DNA of 64,000 nucleotides from Pseudomonas sp. TH31 (GTDB lineage Bacteria > Pseudomonadota > Gammaproteobacteria > Pseudomonadales > Pseudomonadaceae): positions 379,501 to 443,500 of the forward strand of contig NZ_JAEKEZ010000006.1 of NCBI RefSeq assembly GCF_016650815.1, written 5' to 3'. A model generated the notes under the pieces. That model did not search any database. It had not been told where the DNA came from and saw nothing but the letters and a program-made list of their open reading frames with translations. A program made the translations under genes and the position numbers. Below, piece by piece: positions 36,451-46,280 of this stretch (positions within the stretch are counted from its first letter, which is position 1; each line of letters starts with the position of its first letter).

Positions 36451-36900
36451 ATGGCCTATTGGCTGATGAAATCCGAGCCCGACGAACTCTCGATCAAAGA
36501 TTTGGCGAAGCTTGGCAACGCGCGCTGGGACGGGGTTCGCAACTATCAGGCGCGCAATTTCTTGCGGGCCATGGCGGTCGGCGATGAGTTTTTCTTCTAT
36601 CACTCCAGTTGCCCGGTGCCCGGAATTGCCGGGATTGGCAAGATTATCGAAGCCGCGTACCCCGACCCGACGGCCCTTGAGCCTGAAAGCCATTACTACG
36701 ATCCGAAGGCTACTCAGGAGAAAAACGCCTGGAGCGCCATCGATGTGGCCCACGTCGAAACGTTCGCCAACGTCCTGAAGCTCGATCACCTGAAACAGCA
36801 AACCGCACTGGCTGAAATGCCGCTGGTGCAGAAAGGCTCGCGCCTGTCGGTGATGCCCGTCACCGCCGAGCAATGGGCGGCGGTGCTCGCTTTACGCTAA
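36451..36900 (+). CDS. EVE domain-containing protein
   Basis: A 149-aa protein forming a single EVE (PUA-like) domain. The signature start is MAYWLMKSEPDELSIKDL, with WDGVRNYQARNFLRAMAVGDEFFFYHSS near 27-54 and GIAGIGKIIEAAYPDP near 58-73. EVE domains bind modified bases in DNA or RNA through a pocket like that of YTH domains. It is monocistronic, with AAGGAG 10 bases before the ATG. The ligand is not known. Confidence 0.92.
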   Translation: MAYWLMKSEPDELSIKDLAKLGNARWDGVRNYQARNFLRAMAVGDEFFFYHSSCPVPGIAGIGKIIEAAYPDPTALEPESHYYDPKATQEKNAWSAIDVAHVETFANVLKLDHLKQQTALAEMPLVQKGSRLSVMPVTAEQWAAVLALR

Positions 36901-36962
36901 ATAAAGCAGAACCACCCGGTCATCCTCCTTCCTCCGCGCAATCAGGTTACGCTTGGCCCCCT

Positions 36963-37083
36963 GTAGGAGCTGCCGAAGGCTGCGATCTTTGATCTTGATC
37001 TTGATCTTCATCGCCAAAGATCAAAAGATCAAAAGATCAAAAGATCAAAAGATCAAAAGATCGCAGCCTGCGGCAGCTCCTAC
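36963..37083. repeat. REP inverted pair with an internal AT-rich microsatellite
   Basis: A GTAGGAGCTGCC-family inverted pair whose spacer has expanded into simple repeats. On the left are three GATCTT units (36990 region), and on the right are five exact TCAAAAGA octamers (37021-37060). Together they can form a long, slipping hairpin. It lies between the EVE and HlyD-like genes. Confidence 0.9.
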
Positions 37084-37184
37084 GGGTTATTCACCCGCAT
37101 GGAACTCTATGCAAGTTGACTGGCATCAAACCGCCCCGGCGCTCGACCAGCCAGACTAGGACGCAACAGCCGCAGGATGCCCGC

Positions 37185-38148
37185 ATGTCTACGCACAGTC
37201 GCTCTTCGATTTTGTTCGCCAGCTCTTTGATGGTTTTGCTGCTGGGCGCCGGTGGTTTCGGTTACTGGAAGTCGATGCATGACCGTCTGCCCGAAGGCTT
37301 GTATGTCGGTAACGGCCGCCTCGAAGCCACCGAAGTGCAGATCGCCAGCAAAACGCCGGGGCGACTGGCTGAAGTGCTGGTCGATGAAGGCGACAAGGTC
37401 AGCAAGGGCCAGCTACTCGCCCGCATGGACACCCGCACCCTCGAAGCCCAGCGCAACCAGGCTGAAGCCGAAGTGCTGCGCGCCCGGAAAACCTCTCCGC
37501 CGCCCAGGCCAACGTGCAACTGCGCCAAAGCGAACAACTGCTCGCGCAACAGGAACTCAAGCGCTCCCAGGAACTGTTCAAACACGGTTTCGTCAGTGGC
37601 CAGATCATCGATCAACAACAAGCGCGTCTCGACACCGGCAGCGCGGCGGTCGCAGCATCCCGGCCCAGGTCTCGGCCGTCGGCGCGGCGATTGGTGCGGC
37701 GCAAGCCCAGGTCGCAATGCTGACCAGCGAAATCGATGACAGCAGCTTGCGCGCGCCGATCGACGGGGTGATCCAGTTGCGCATGGCCGAACCCGGCGAA
37801 GTACTCGGCGCGGGCGGACGGGTGCTGTTGTTGATCGACCCTAACGACCAGTACATGAACCTTTACCTCCCGGCCTCGGTGACCGGGCGCGTGGCGGTGG
37901 GCGATGAAGCGCGAATTTTGCTCGACGCCTTGCCCGATCACCCGCTACCGGCAAAAATCAGCTTTGTTGCGGGCAAATCGCAGTTCACCCCCAAAGAAGT
38001 CGAGACCCGCGATGAACGCCAGAAACTGGTGTTCCGCGTCAAACTGCGGCTGACCGACCCAAGCGCCCTGCCCCAGGCCAAGCCGGGCATGCCCGGCGCC
38101 GGTTACGTGCGCACCGCTCCTATTGGCTGGCCGGCCAACCTGCAATGA
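37185..38148 (+). pseudogene. HlyD-family membrane fusion protein (YhiI-like), two one-base frame breaks
   Basis: The protein has an N-terminal membrane anchor (about 12-28), then the lipoyl-like segment RLEATEVQIASKTPGRLAEVLVDEGDKV, a helical hairpin and a beta-barrel ending in GYVRTAPIGWPANLQ. The frame breaks twice. At 37484-37487 CCCGGAAA should be CCCGGGAAA, and at 37658-37664 TCCCGGCCC should be TCCCGGGCCC. Adding one G at each restores ARENLSAAQANVQLRQ and VAASRAQVSAVGAAIG, giving 321 aa continuous to 38148. The stop overlaps the next ATG by 4 bases. It is the periplasmic adaptor for the ABC system downstream. Errors of reading are more likely than decay. Confidence 0.87.
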
Positions 38149-40928
38149 CCGGCCTGGCGCTGCAAGCGACCGGCATCCATCACCGTTACGGTAAACAGCA
38201 GGCGCTGAGCGATATCACGTTCAGCCTGCCCGCTGGCACACGCTGCGGACTGATCGGGCCGGATGGCGCCGGCAAGTCGAGCCTGTTGGGGCTGATCGCC
38301 GGGGTGAAAACCCTGCAACAAGGTCAGTTGGAAGTGTTGGGCGGCTCGATCCAGGATCGCCGCCATCGCAATAGCCTTTACCCGCGCATCGCCTTCATGC
38401 CCCAGGGCTTGGGCGGCAACCTGTATCCCGAATTATCGATCAGCGAGAACATCCTTTTTTTCGCCACGCTGTTCGGCCTGTCGAATGCCGAATGCAATCA
38501 GCGCATGCACAGCCTGCTGCTGGCCACCGACCTGCTGCGCTTTGCCGATCGCCCGGCCGGTAAACTCTCGGGGGGCATGAAGCAGAAGCTCGGACTCTGC
38601 TGCGCGCTGATCCATGAACCGGACCTGCTGATCCTCGACGAACCGACCACGGGCGTCGATCCCTTGTCCCGACGGCGCTTCTGGGAACTGGTCGACGATG
38701 TACGCCGCCAGCGTCCGCAACTGACGCTGCTGGTCGCCACTGCCTACATGGAAGAAGCAGAGCAATTCGAACACTGCCTGATGCTCGACGGCGGCAAACT
38801 CATCGCCACGGGCCTGAGCAGCGAACTGGGCGCTGCGACCCCCAACGGCAAACTCGACGAAGCGTTCACCCACTTTCAGGGCGACAGCGGCCACGACAAC
38901 CAGCCACTGGTGATTCCACCGCAGACCGGGGCCAATACTGATATCGCCATCGAAGCCCACGACCTGACATTGCGCTTCGGCGACTTCACCGCTGTGGACA
39001 AGGTCAGCTTCGCCATCGGACGCGGAGAGATTTTCGGTTTTCTCGGTTCCAACGGCTGCGGCAAAACCACCACCATGAAAGTCCTCACCGGACTGATGCC
39101 GGCCAGCGAAGGTAGCGCCACGTTGCTGGGCAACCCGGTGAACGCCAAGGACCTGGCCACCCGCAAACGGGTCGGTTTCATGTCCCAGAGCTTCTCGCTG
39201 TATGGCGAACTGAGCGTGCGGCAAAACCTCGACCTGCATGCCCGGTTGTTCGACTTGCCCAAGGCTGACAGTGCCCGGCGGATCGATGAACTGATCCAGC
39301 GTTTCAACCTGGGCGGCGTCGCCGATCAACAGTCCGGCGCCCTGCCCTTGGGTCTGCGCCAACGATTGTCCCTGGCCGTGGCGGTACTGCATCGCCCGGA
39401 AGTGCTGATCCTCGATGAACCGACCTCCGGCGTCGACCCGGCAGCGCGGGATGACTTTTGGCGATTGCTGATCGAGTTGTCCCGCGACCAGGGCGTGACG
39501 ATCTTCCTCTCCACTCACTTCATGAACGAAGCCCAGCGCTGCGACCGCATTTCGCTGATGCACGCCGGCAAGGTGCTGGCCTGCGACACGCCGACGGCGC
39601 TGCAACAGCAATTCAAGGGCGAAACGCTGGAAGCGGCGTTCGTCACTTGCCTGGAACAGGCCCAAGGTCCGGCAGAAACACCAATGCCCGCTGCTCCCGC
39701 CGACGCACCTGTCACGCCCGCCGCACCGATGAAGGAGCGCGGCTTCAGCATCGGCCGCCTGGTAGCGGTGGCCAGTCGCGAAGGCAAGGAGTTGCTGCGT
39801 GACAAGGTGCGGATGGCGTTCGCCCTGCTCGGGGCGATTTTCATGATGGTGATCTTCGGCTACGGCATCTCACTGGATGTGGAAAAACTCGCCTTCGCCG
39901 TGTTCGACCAGGACCAGACACCGCAAAGCCGTACCTATCTTGAGGCCTTCCGCAGCTCGCGTTACTTCGCTGAACAAGCACCGATCCGCGACAGCAAAGA
40001 GCTGCATCGACGCCTTCAGCGCTCGGAAATCAAACTGGCACTGGAAATACCTCCGGGCTTTGGCCGTGACCTGTACGCCGGACGCCAACCTACCGTGGCG
40101 GCGTGGCTGGATGGCGGCATGCCGTTTCGGGCCGAGACCAGCCGCAACTATGTGGAGGCGGTGCATCAGGGGAATATCGAGCAATTGGCCGAGCGGAGCA
40201 GCGCCGCGCTGAACCATCAGGCGGCGGCCAAACTGGAAACCCGATTCCGCTATAACCAGGACGTGGTCAGCGTGAATGCCATTGGCCCCGGAGTGATGGC
40301 GCTGATCCTCGCCTTCATCCCGGCCATGCTCACCGCGCTGGGGATCGTGCGGGAGAAGGAGCTGGGTTCGATCACCAACTTCTACGCCACTCCGCTGACC
40401 CGACTGGAATTCCTGCTGGGTAAACAGGCGCCATATCTGGCCATCAGCCTGGTCAACCTCGCGGTACTGGTAGCGATGAACCGCTGGCTGTTCGGCGTGC
40501 CGTTCAAGGGCAGCGGCGTGACCCTGGCCTTCGGCGGATTGCTCTACGTACTGGCCACCACCAGCATGGGCCTGCTGATCTCGGCGTTCACCCGGACCCA
40601 GATCGCCGCGATCCTCGGCACCATGATCATCACCAGCCTGCCGACCATCCAGTTTTCCGGGCTGATCGTGCCGCGCTCGTCCCTCGAAGGCGCGGCGGCG
40701 GTGATGGGCATGCTGTTTCCGGCCGGGTACTTTCTCGACATCGCGGTCGGCACCTTCACCAAAGCGCTGGACCTGCGACAGTTATGGCCGCAATGCCTGG
40801 CGCTGTTCGGGTTCTTTCTCGGGTTCACCGGGCTCAGCCTGGTCATGCTTAAAAGCAGGAGGCCTGATGCACAAGCTTGCGCATATCTTGCGACTCGGCC
40901 TCAAGGAACTGACCAGCCTGCGCCATGA
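38145..40928 (+). CDS. rbbA: RbbA-type ABC transporter: two ATPase domains fused to a permease
   Basis: This protein carries two ABC ATPase domains and a C-terminal ABC-2 permease. The first (1-235) has Walker A GPDGAGKSS (about 38), signature LSGGMKQK and Walker B LLILDEPTTGVDP. The second (about 268-510) has GSNGCGKTT, a degenerate signature LPLGLRQ and VLILDEPTSGVDP. The permease follows (about 545-905, six hydrophobic segments near the end). E. coli RbbA (YhiH) has this layout and binds ribosomes. The last 20 codons look wrong: restoring one A in the run at 40855-40858 gives LKKQEA and a stop at 40865-40867, overlapping the next ATG, for 907 aa. The given end is that of the uncorrected frame. 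Confidence 0.9.
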   Translation: MTGLALQATGIHHRYGKQQALSDITFSLPAGTRCGLIGPDGAGKSSLLGLIAGVKTLQQGQLEVLGGSIQDRRHRNSLYPRIAFMPQGLGGNLYPELSISENILFFATLFGLSNAECNQRMHSLLLATDLLRFADRPAGKLSGGMKQKLGLCCALIHEPDLLILDEPTTGVDPLSRRRFWELVDDVRRQRPQLTLLVATAYMEEAEQFEHCLMLDGGKLIATGLSSELGAATPNGKLDEAFTHFQGDSGHDNQPLVIPPQTGANTDIAIEAHDLTLRFGDFTAVDKVSFAIGRGEIFGFLGSNGCGKTTTMKVLTGLMPASEGSATLLGNPVNAKDLATRKRVGFMSQSFSLYGELSVRQNLDLHARLFDLPKADSARRIDELIQRFNLGGVADQQSGALPLGLRQRLSLAVAVLHRPEVLILDEPTSGVDPAARDDFWRLLIELSRDQGVTIFLSTHFMNEAQRCDRISLMHAGKVLACDTPTALQQQFKGETLEAAFVTCLEQAQGPAETPMPAAPADAPVTPAAPMKERGFSIGRLVAVASREGKELLRDKVRMAFALLGAIFMMVIFGYGISLDVEKLAFAVFDQDQTPQSRTYLEAFRSSRYFAEQAPIRDSKELHRRLQRSEIKLALEIPPGFGRDLYAGRQPTVAAWLDGGMPFRAETSRNYVEAVHQGNIEQLAERSSAALNHQAAAKLETRFRYNQDVVSVNAIGPGVMALILAFIPAMLTALGIVREKELGSITNFYATPLTRLEFLLGKQAPYLAISLVNLAVLVAMNRWLFGVPFKGSGVTLAFGGLLYVLATTSMGLLISAFTRTQIAAILGTMIITSLPTIQFSGLIVPRSSLEGAAAVMGMLFPAGYFLDIAVGTFTKALDLRQLWPQCLALFGFFLGFTGLSLVMLKSRRPDAQACAYLATRPQGTDQPAP

Positions 40929-41985
40929 CAGCGTGTTGCTGCTGTTTCTGTTCTATGCCTTTACCGTGGCGATCTACATGCCGGCCGCCGGCTCGGTGAT
41001 TGGCGTGCACAACGCCAGCGTGGCGGTGGTGGATGAAGATCATAGCCACTTATCGCGGCAATTGGCCCAGGCCCTGCAACCGCCGGAGTTCCAGCACCCG
41101 GTATTGCTGCCGTACGGGCAACTCGATCAGGTCATGGACAGCGGCCAGTACACGTTCGTGATCAATGTGCCGGCGAATTTCCAGACGGACTTGCTGGCCG
41201 GTCGTCAACCCGCGGTGCAGGTCAACGTCGATGCCACGGCGATGAGCCAGGCGTTTATGGGCGCGGGTTACATCGGGCGGATTTTCCAGCGTGAACTGCT
41301 GACCTACAGCGGCCAGAACGATCCCGCCAGCCAAGCGCCGGCGCTGCTGACCACACGCTCGCTGTTCAATACAAATCTGGAGGGTGGCTGGTTCCTGGCG
41401 GTGATCCAGATCGTCAACAACATCACCATCCTCGCCATCATCCTGACCGGCACGGCGCTGCTGCGCGAGCGCGAACATGGCACCCTCGATCATTTGCTGG
41501 TGCTGCCGCTGACGGCGCTGGAAATCATGCTGGCGAAAATCTGGAGCAACATGCTGGTGGTGGTGCTGTGCACCTGGATCTCGCTGGAGGTGATCGTCAA
41601 AGGTGCGCTAGGCGTACCGCTGGCCGGCTCCATGACCCTGTTTTTGCTGGTGACTGCGGTTTATCTGTTCGCCAGTACGGCGTTGGGGATATTTCTGGCG
41701 ACCCTGGCCCGCTCGACGCCGCAGTTCGGCTTGCTGGCGATTCCGGTGATTATCCCGATGTTGCTGCTGTCCGGTGGCAGCACGCCGCTCGACAGCATGC
41801 CGCAATGGTTGCAATGGGTGATGCAGGGTTCGCCGTCGACGCATTTCGTCAGCCTCAGCGCCGCGATTTTGTTTCGCGACGCCGGGTTGAGCGTGGTCTG
41901 GCCGGACTTGCTGGCGCTGACCGGCATAGGGCTGGTGTTCTTTGCGATTGCGCTGATGCGGTTTCGCAAGAGTCTGGCGTCCTGA
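40867..41985 (+). CDS. yhhJ: ABC-2 type permease YhhJ
   Basis: A 372-aa permease of the ABC2_membrane_3 type. One N-terminal helix (about 22-42), a large periplasmic domain (about 45-170) and five or six C-terminal helices (from about 178) are seen, including LSGGSTPLDSMPQWLQW in the last loop. It completes the YhiI-RbbA-YhhJ set: adaptor, fused ATPase-permease and second permease. The export substrate is unknown. The start overlaps the repaired rbbA stop as TGATG. Confidence 0.9.
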   Translation: MHKLAHILRLGLKELTSLRHDSVLLLFLFYAFTVAIYMPAAGSVIGVHNASVAVVDEDHSHLSRQLAQALQPPEFQHPVLLPYGQLDQVMDSGQYTFVINVPANFQTDLLAGRQPAVQVNVDATAMSQAFMGAGYIGRIFQRELLTYSGQNDPASQAPALLTTRSLFNTNLEGGWFLAVIQIVNNITILAIILTGTALLREREHGTLDHLLVLPLTALEIMLAKIWSNMLVVVLCTWISLEVIVKGALGVPLAGSMTLFLLVTAVYLFASTALGIFLATLARSTPQFGLLAIPVIIPMLLLSGGSTPLDSMPQWLQWVMQGSPSTHFVSLSAAILFRDAGLSVVWPDLLALTGIGLVFFAIALMRFRKSLAS

Positions 41986-42002
41986 AGGACCGAGTCGCCC
42001 CC

Positions 42003-42080
42003 TTCGCGAGCAAGCCCGCTCCCACATTGGTTTTGTGAACGCCACAGATCCAATGTGGGAGCGGGCTTGCTCGCGAAGAG
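42003..42080. repeat. REP inverted pair, GTGGGAGCGGGCTTGCTCGC family
   Basis: TTCGCGAGCAAGCCCGCTCC and its inverted copy enclose a spacer containing CCACATTGG/CCAATGTGG, which extends the pairing. It lies between the convergent yhhJ and FliL-like genes. Confidence 0.9.
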
Positions 42081-42102
42081 GCCCGCCCAGACAGCACAAG
42101 TC

Positions 42103-42513
42103 TTATTGAATGATCAGGTTATTGAACAACAGATCCTCAACCACCGGCTTGCCGGTTTCGTCGTTCATCACTTGCTGGGTCTGTTTCAGGGCTTCCTGAC
42201 GCAGCTTTTCCTTGCCATCGATGCTGTTCATCGCCTCGGTGGTTTGCTGGGTGAACAACGCCACCAGCTGGTTGCGAATCAACGGCTCGTTGGCCTTGAC
42301 CGCTTTGATCGACTCTTCACCAGTGACTCGCAGCGCCACGTCAGCCTTGAAGACTTTCAACTTCGGCGTGCCGTCCAGTCCATAGTTGCCCACGAACGGC
42401 GGACTCAGGGTGATGTAGCTGACTTTCGGCGCCTCGCCTTCTTTGGCGGCTTCTTCGGCCATGGCTGCCATAGGCAGAGACAGGGCCAGCATCAACATGA
42501 TCCACGCTTTCAC
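42103..42513 (-). CDS. FliL-domain periplasmic protein
   Basis: A 136-aa protein with a signal peptide (about 1-20, MKAWIMLMLALSLPMAAMA) and a FliL-like domain (about 32-136; YITLSPPFVGNYG, LKVFKADVALRV, PLIRNQLVALFTQQTTEAMNS). It has no membrane anchor of the true flagellar FliL type and no flagellar neighbours, so it is a paralogue. The start is GTG at 42513, chosen because AAGGAG sits 7 bases upstream and the signal peptide begins there. Its role is unknown. Confidence 0.85.
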   Translation of the reverse strand: MKAWIMLMLALSLPMAAMAEEAAKEGEAPKVSYITLSPPFVGNYGLDGTPKLKVFKADVALRVTGEESIKAVKANEPLIRNQLVALFTQQTTEAMNSIDGKEKLRQEALKQTQQVMNDETGKPVVEDLLFNNLIIQ

Positions 42514-42663
42514 AATTCGCTCCTTATCCGGTTTGCGGCCTAGCATAACGACCCGCCACGCAAGCACAAGCTTATGGCTGACTATCAGGGCCGGGCATGC
42601 TCGTTGACCCAATGACTCACACACCTACACTTATCGGCCATCACTCCCAAAGGAATAGCCCTG

Positions 42664-43641
42664 ATGAAAGCCGTGCTATGCAAAGCCTTCGGCCCCGCCG
42701 AATCGCTGGTGCTGGAAGAGGTCGCCAGTCCTGTCGCGAAGAAGAACGAAATCCTGCTGGACGTGCACGCCGCCGGGGTCAATTTCCCGGACACGCTGAT
42801 CATCGAGGGCAAATACCAGTTCAAGCCGCCCTTCCCGTTCTCGCCGGGCGGCGAAGCGGCGGGCGTGGTCAGCGCGGTAGGCGAGAAGGTCAGCCACCTC
42901 AAGGTCGGTGACCGGGTCATGGCCCTGACCGGTTGGGGCAGTTTTGCCGAACAGGTCGCCGTGCCGGGCTACAACGTGCTGCCCATCCCGCCGTCGATGG
43001 ACTTCAACACTGCCGCCGCGTTCAGCATGACCTACGGCACCTCGATGCACGCGCTCAAGCAACGCGCCAACCTGCAACCGGGTGAAACCCTACTGGTGCT
43101 CGGCGCGTCCGGCGGTGTCGGCCTGGCCGCCGTGGAAATCGGCAAAGCCATGGGCGCCCGGGTGATCGCGGCGGCCAGCAGCGCCGAAAAACTCGCCGTG
43201 GCCAAGGCCGCGGGCGCCGATGAGCTGATCAACTACAGCGAAACCAGCCTCAAGGACGAAATCAAACGCTTGACCGACGGCCAGGGCGCCGACGTGATCT
43301 ACGACCCGGTCGGCGGCGACCTGTTCGACCAGGCCGTGCGCGCCATCGCCTGGAACGGCCGCTTGCTGGTGGTCGGCTTCGCCAGCGGGCGGATTCCCGA
43401 ATTCCCGGTGAACCTCGCCCTGCTCAAAGGCGCGGCGGTGGTCGGGGTGTTCTGGGGCTCGTTTGCCCAACGCCAGCCGCAAGACAACGCGGCGAACTTC
43501 CAGCAGTTGTTTGGCTGGTTTGCCGAAGGCAAGCTGAAGCCACTGGTGTCGCAGGTGTATCCGTTGGGCGAGGCGGCGCAGGCGATTAATGATCTTGGCC
43601 AGCGCAGGGCGGTCGGGAAAGTGGTGGTGCAGGTTCGTTGA
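42664..43641 (+). CDS. NADPH:quinone oxidoreductase family protein
   Basis: A 325-aa zinc-free medium-chain dehydrogenase/reductase. The GroES-like domain (about 1-125) has VHAAGVNFPDTLIIEGKYQ, and the Rossmann domain has LVLGASGGVGLAAVEIGKAMGARV (about 143-166). ADVIYDPVGGDLFDQAVR near 205 is the family hallmark. These enzymes reduce quinones or enones with NADPH; the actual substrate is not known. It is monocistronic, with AAAGGAA before the ATG. Confidence 0.9.
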   Translation: MKAVLCKAFGPAESLVLEEVASPVAKKNEILLDVHAAGVNFPDTLIIEGKYQFKPPFPFSPGGEAAGVVSAVGEKVSHLKVGDRVMALTGWGSFAEQVAVPGYNVLPIPPSMDFNTAAAFSMTYGTSMHALKQRANLQPGETLLVLGASGGVGLAAVEIGKAMGARVIAAASSAEKLAVAKAAGADELINYSETSLKDEIKRLTDGQGADVIYDPVGGDLFDQAVRAIAWNGRLLVVGFASGRIPEFPVNLALLKGAAVVGVFWGSFAQRQPQDNAANFQQLFGWFAEGKLKPLVSQVYPLGEAAQAINDLGQRRAVGKVVVQVR

Positions 43642-43934
43642 ATCCGTGAAGCGGTCTGGAAGGCAAAAACTGTTAGCCGGATCGCTCCCTCTTTTTTAAA
43701 TGAATGAAGGACATTTCCCAAAGCCTCGTCCTATTCCGGATTAGAAAACCGCGCAGAGGCTCATCAGTAATCTTTCCGACACAGCCCTACACTTACACCT
43801 GAGCGACATGTTCATAAAGGAACACTCGAACTCGCACATTTCCGCTGTTTTGCCAATGCGAACCGGTGCTATTTTCGGTAACGAAACTGTAACATTCGCA
43901 TCCGCAGTCAAAACAAGAAATTTGGAGCTCTTGA

Positions 43935-45287
43935 ATGTTTGCTTTCTTTCGACCTGCCGTCCATCAGGCTCCCTTGCCTGAAGAACAAATAGACGACACC
44001 TACAAACGCCTTCGCTGGCAAATCTTCGCCGGTATTTTCATTGGCTATGCGGGTTACTACCTGCTGCGCAAGAACTTCTCGCTGGCGATCCCGGATCTGA
44101 TCACCCAAGGCTACACAAAGGGCCAGCTAGGGGTCGCTATGTCGGCGATTGCAATCGCCTATGGCCTGTCCAAGTTCCTGATGGGGCTGGTCTCGGACCG
44201 CTCCAACCCGCGCTACTTTCTGCCCTTCGGACTGCTGGTGTCCGCTGCGGTGATGTTCGTCTTCGGTTTCGCACCTTGGGCAACGTCCAGTGTGACCATG
44301 ATGTTCGCGCTGCTGTTTATCAACGGCTGGGCGCAAGGCATGGGATGGCCGCCGAGTGGCCGAACCATGGTGCACTGGTGGTCGCAGAAAGAACGCGGTC
44401 GCGTGGTTTCCGTATGGAATACCGCACACAACGTCGGTGGTGGACTGGTCAGTCTGCTGGCGATGGTCGGCATGTGGATGTTCGGCGAGTGGCATAGCGT
44501 GTTCTATGTGCCTGCGGGCGTGGCCGTCGTCGTGGCTATTTATGCGTTCTTCGCGATGCGTGACACGCCGCAGTCAGTTGGCCTGCCGCCGATCGAGAAG
44601 TACAGGAATGACTATCCGCCGGGCTACGATGCCAGCCATGAGCAGGAATTCAGCGTCAAAGAAATCTTCGTCAAATACGTGCTGCGCAACAAAATGCTCT
44701 GGTTCATCGCACTGGCCAACGTCTTCGTCTACTTACTGCGCTACGGCATCCTCGACTGGGCGCCGACTTACCTCAAAGAGGTGAAGCACTTCGACTTCGA
44801 CAAGACGTCGTGGGCGTATTTCCTGTACGAGTGGGCAGGCATTCCGGGCACGCTGCTGTGCGGCTGGATGTCGGACAAGATCTTCCGCGGCAACCGTGGC
44901 CTGACCGGCATGGTGTTCATGGCGTTGGTGACGGTTGCAACGATCGTGTATTGGCTGAATCCACCGGGCAATCCGATGATCGACATGATCTCGCTGTTCG
45001 CGATCGGCTTCCTGATCTACGGTCCGGTGATGCTGGTTGGCTTGCAAGCGCTGGAACTGGTACCGAAGAAAGCCGCCGGCACAGCAGCTGGTTTTACTGG
45101 CCTGTTCGGTTACTTGGGGGGTTCAGTCGCGGCCAGTGCCCTGATGGGCTACACCGTGGACTACTTCGGCTGGGATGGCGGCTTCATCCTGTTGGTGGCC
45201 GCTTGTTTGCTGGCGATGGCATTCTTGGCGCCCACTCTGGGGCACAAACAAATCGCCAGTCAGACCCGCGAAGAAGCGATCGCCTGA
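43935..45287 (+). CDS. glpT: Glycerol-3-phosphate transporter GlpT
   Basis: A 450-aa major facilitator with 12 predicted transmembrane segments that exchanges glycerol-3-phosphate for phosphate. The organophosphate antiporter signature is seen: [18 protein letters not shown] (with the substrate Arg, about 45-62), [20 protein letters not shown], and the second-half [14 protein letters not shown]. GlpT is the usual fosfomycin entry route in pseudomonads. No glpQ or other glp gene is adjacent. The 293-base upstream gap carries AT-rich promoter sequence. Its end overlaps the ChaC-like gene on the other strand by 28 bases. Confidence 0.95.
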   Translation: MFAFFRPAVHQAPLPEEQIDDTYKRLRWQIFAGIFIGYAGYYLLRKNFSLAIPDLITQGYTKGQLGVAMSAIAIAYGLSKFLMGLVSDRSNPRYFLPFGLLVSAAVMFVFGFAPWATSSVTMMFALLFINGWAQGMGWPPSGRTMVHWWSQKERGRVVSVWNTAHNVGGGLVSLLAMVGMWMFGEWHSVFYVPAGVAVVVAIYAFFAMRDTPQSVGLPPIEKYRNDYPPGYDASHEQEFSVKEIFVKYVLRNKMLWFIALANVFVYLLRYGILDWAPTYLKEVKHFDFDKTSWAYFLYEWAGIPGTLLCGWMSDKIFRGNRGLTGMVFMALVTVATIVYWLNPPGNPMIDMISLFAIGFLIYGPVMLVGLQALELVPKKAAGTAAGFTGLFGYLGGSVAASALMGYTVDYFGWDGGFILLVAACLLAMAFLAPTLGHKQIASQTREEAIA

Positions 45288-45931
45288 TCAGACTTTGATT
45301 TGCAGCGCTTGAGCCGCGCCTCCAGATTCCGGTCTGGCATGGCGTGGCTACGCAAGGCGTTGGCGGTCTGCTCGACATAATCGCGAGTGGTGCCGTAACG
45401 CCCGCAGGCGCTTTCGAATACCTGGCGCAGTACGTGATCCGGCAAGTTGCCGGCATAGCTGGGCAGGTGCCGCTCCAAAACGAACCCCAATGCTTGAACC
45501 TGGCTTCCATCCTCAAGACGGCAGTTAAGCCAGTGTGGGCGGTAGGAAGGGAATGGCATTTCGCGTTGCCACAAGGCGTAAAGCGAGGCTTCGAGTTGTT
45601 CTTCAGGCAAGCGATAGGCGAAACCGCTGCAGGAGCCGCCACGATCCAGGCCAAACACCAGACCCGGTACTTCCGGCGTGCCGCGGTGTTCGTGGGACCA
45701 CAGGTACAATCCGCGGTGGTAGCCATGAACCCGACCACGTACGCGCTCCACCGCCGCGCATTCAGGGCGCCAGATCAGCGAGCCGTACGCGAACAGCCAG
45801 ACCGGCCCACCCTTGTGGCGCGCCATGGTCGATTGCATCGAGCTGAGCAATTGTTCGTGCGTAAGCTGCGGCCCCAGATCGAGCCGCGGAGGGTAAGCCA
45901 GATTCAGAAAAGCAGATTCGATGGCTGTCAT
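45260..45931 (-). CDS. ChaC-type glutathione-specific gamma-glutamylcyclotransferase
   Basis: A 223-aa protein with the BtrG/ChaC-like cyclotransferase fold. The loop [12 protein letters not shown] (about 45-56) is the YGSL substrate loop, then [38 protein letters not shown], which carries the catalytic region (cited as residues 72-108). It cleaves glutathione to 5-oxoproline and Cys-Gly. The ATG at 45931 is favoured, though its ribosome site is poor; a GTG 21 bases upstream is an alternative. It converges on glpT with a 28-base overlap. Confidence 0.88.
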   Translation of the reverse strand: MTAIESAFLNLAYPPRLDLGPQLTHEQLLSSMQSTMARHKGGPVWLFAYGSLIWRPECAAVERVRGRVHGYHRGLYLWSHEHRGTPEVPGLVFGLDRGGSCSGFAYRLPEEQLEASLYALWQREMPFPSYRPHWLNCRLEDGSQVQALGFVLERHLPSYAGNLPDHVLRQVFESACGRYGTTRDYVEQTANALRSHAMPDRNLEARLKRCKSKSDQAIASSRV

Positions 45932-46280
45932 GGTGGAAGTGTTCGGCCCCACAAGTATTACAAGATGTAAGCAATATTCGCTTCATAGAACATATAGCAG
46001 TAACCGTAAAACGAAAAGTGCTAAAGGATGTATGACAGTTGTGATACCAACAAATAGTGCTTATCACTGCCAGCGTTACGTTTTATATAGCCTAATACCA
46101 TTTTGGAAATGTCTTAAATACCTGAATGACATATGCATAAGCATTCGATTCATTCAGCTTCCATTCATGAAGGCCAAGGAAATTTCCTACTAAACTCTCG
46201 GACTTTCCACCTTTTCCATTGTCAGACGCCCACGTATAACGGCCTCTTTCAGGCGCAAGCCATCTGCTTAACAGGGCTCC
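45932..46280. other. AT-rich intergenic region upstream of the small outer-membrane protein gene
   Basis: 349 bases with markedly lower GC than the flanks and no credible gene. It has several ATTCAT/ATGAAT half-sites around 46130-46175 (GCATTCGATTCATTCAGC, CCATTCATGAAGG). It must hold the promoters of the divergent ChaC-like and barrel genes. A possible reading frame at 45921-46193 has no ribosome site and atypical composition. Confidence 0.5.

Noticed and set aside
36963..37083. Short regular repeats suggestive of a CRISPR array
   Set aside because: The units are 6-8 bases with no unique spacers, and they lie between two REP elements; no cas genes are nearby.
45921..46193. Plus-strand 90-aa reading frame before the barrel gene
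   Set aside because: No ribosome site, atypical composition, and it starts antisense in the ChaC-like gene.
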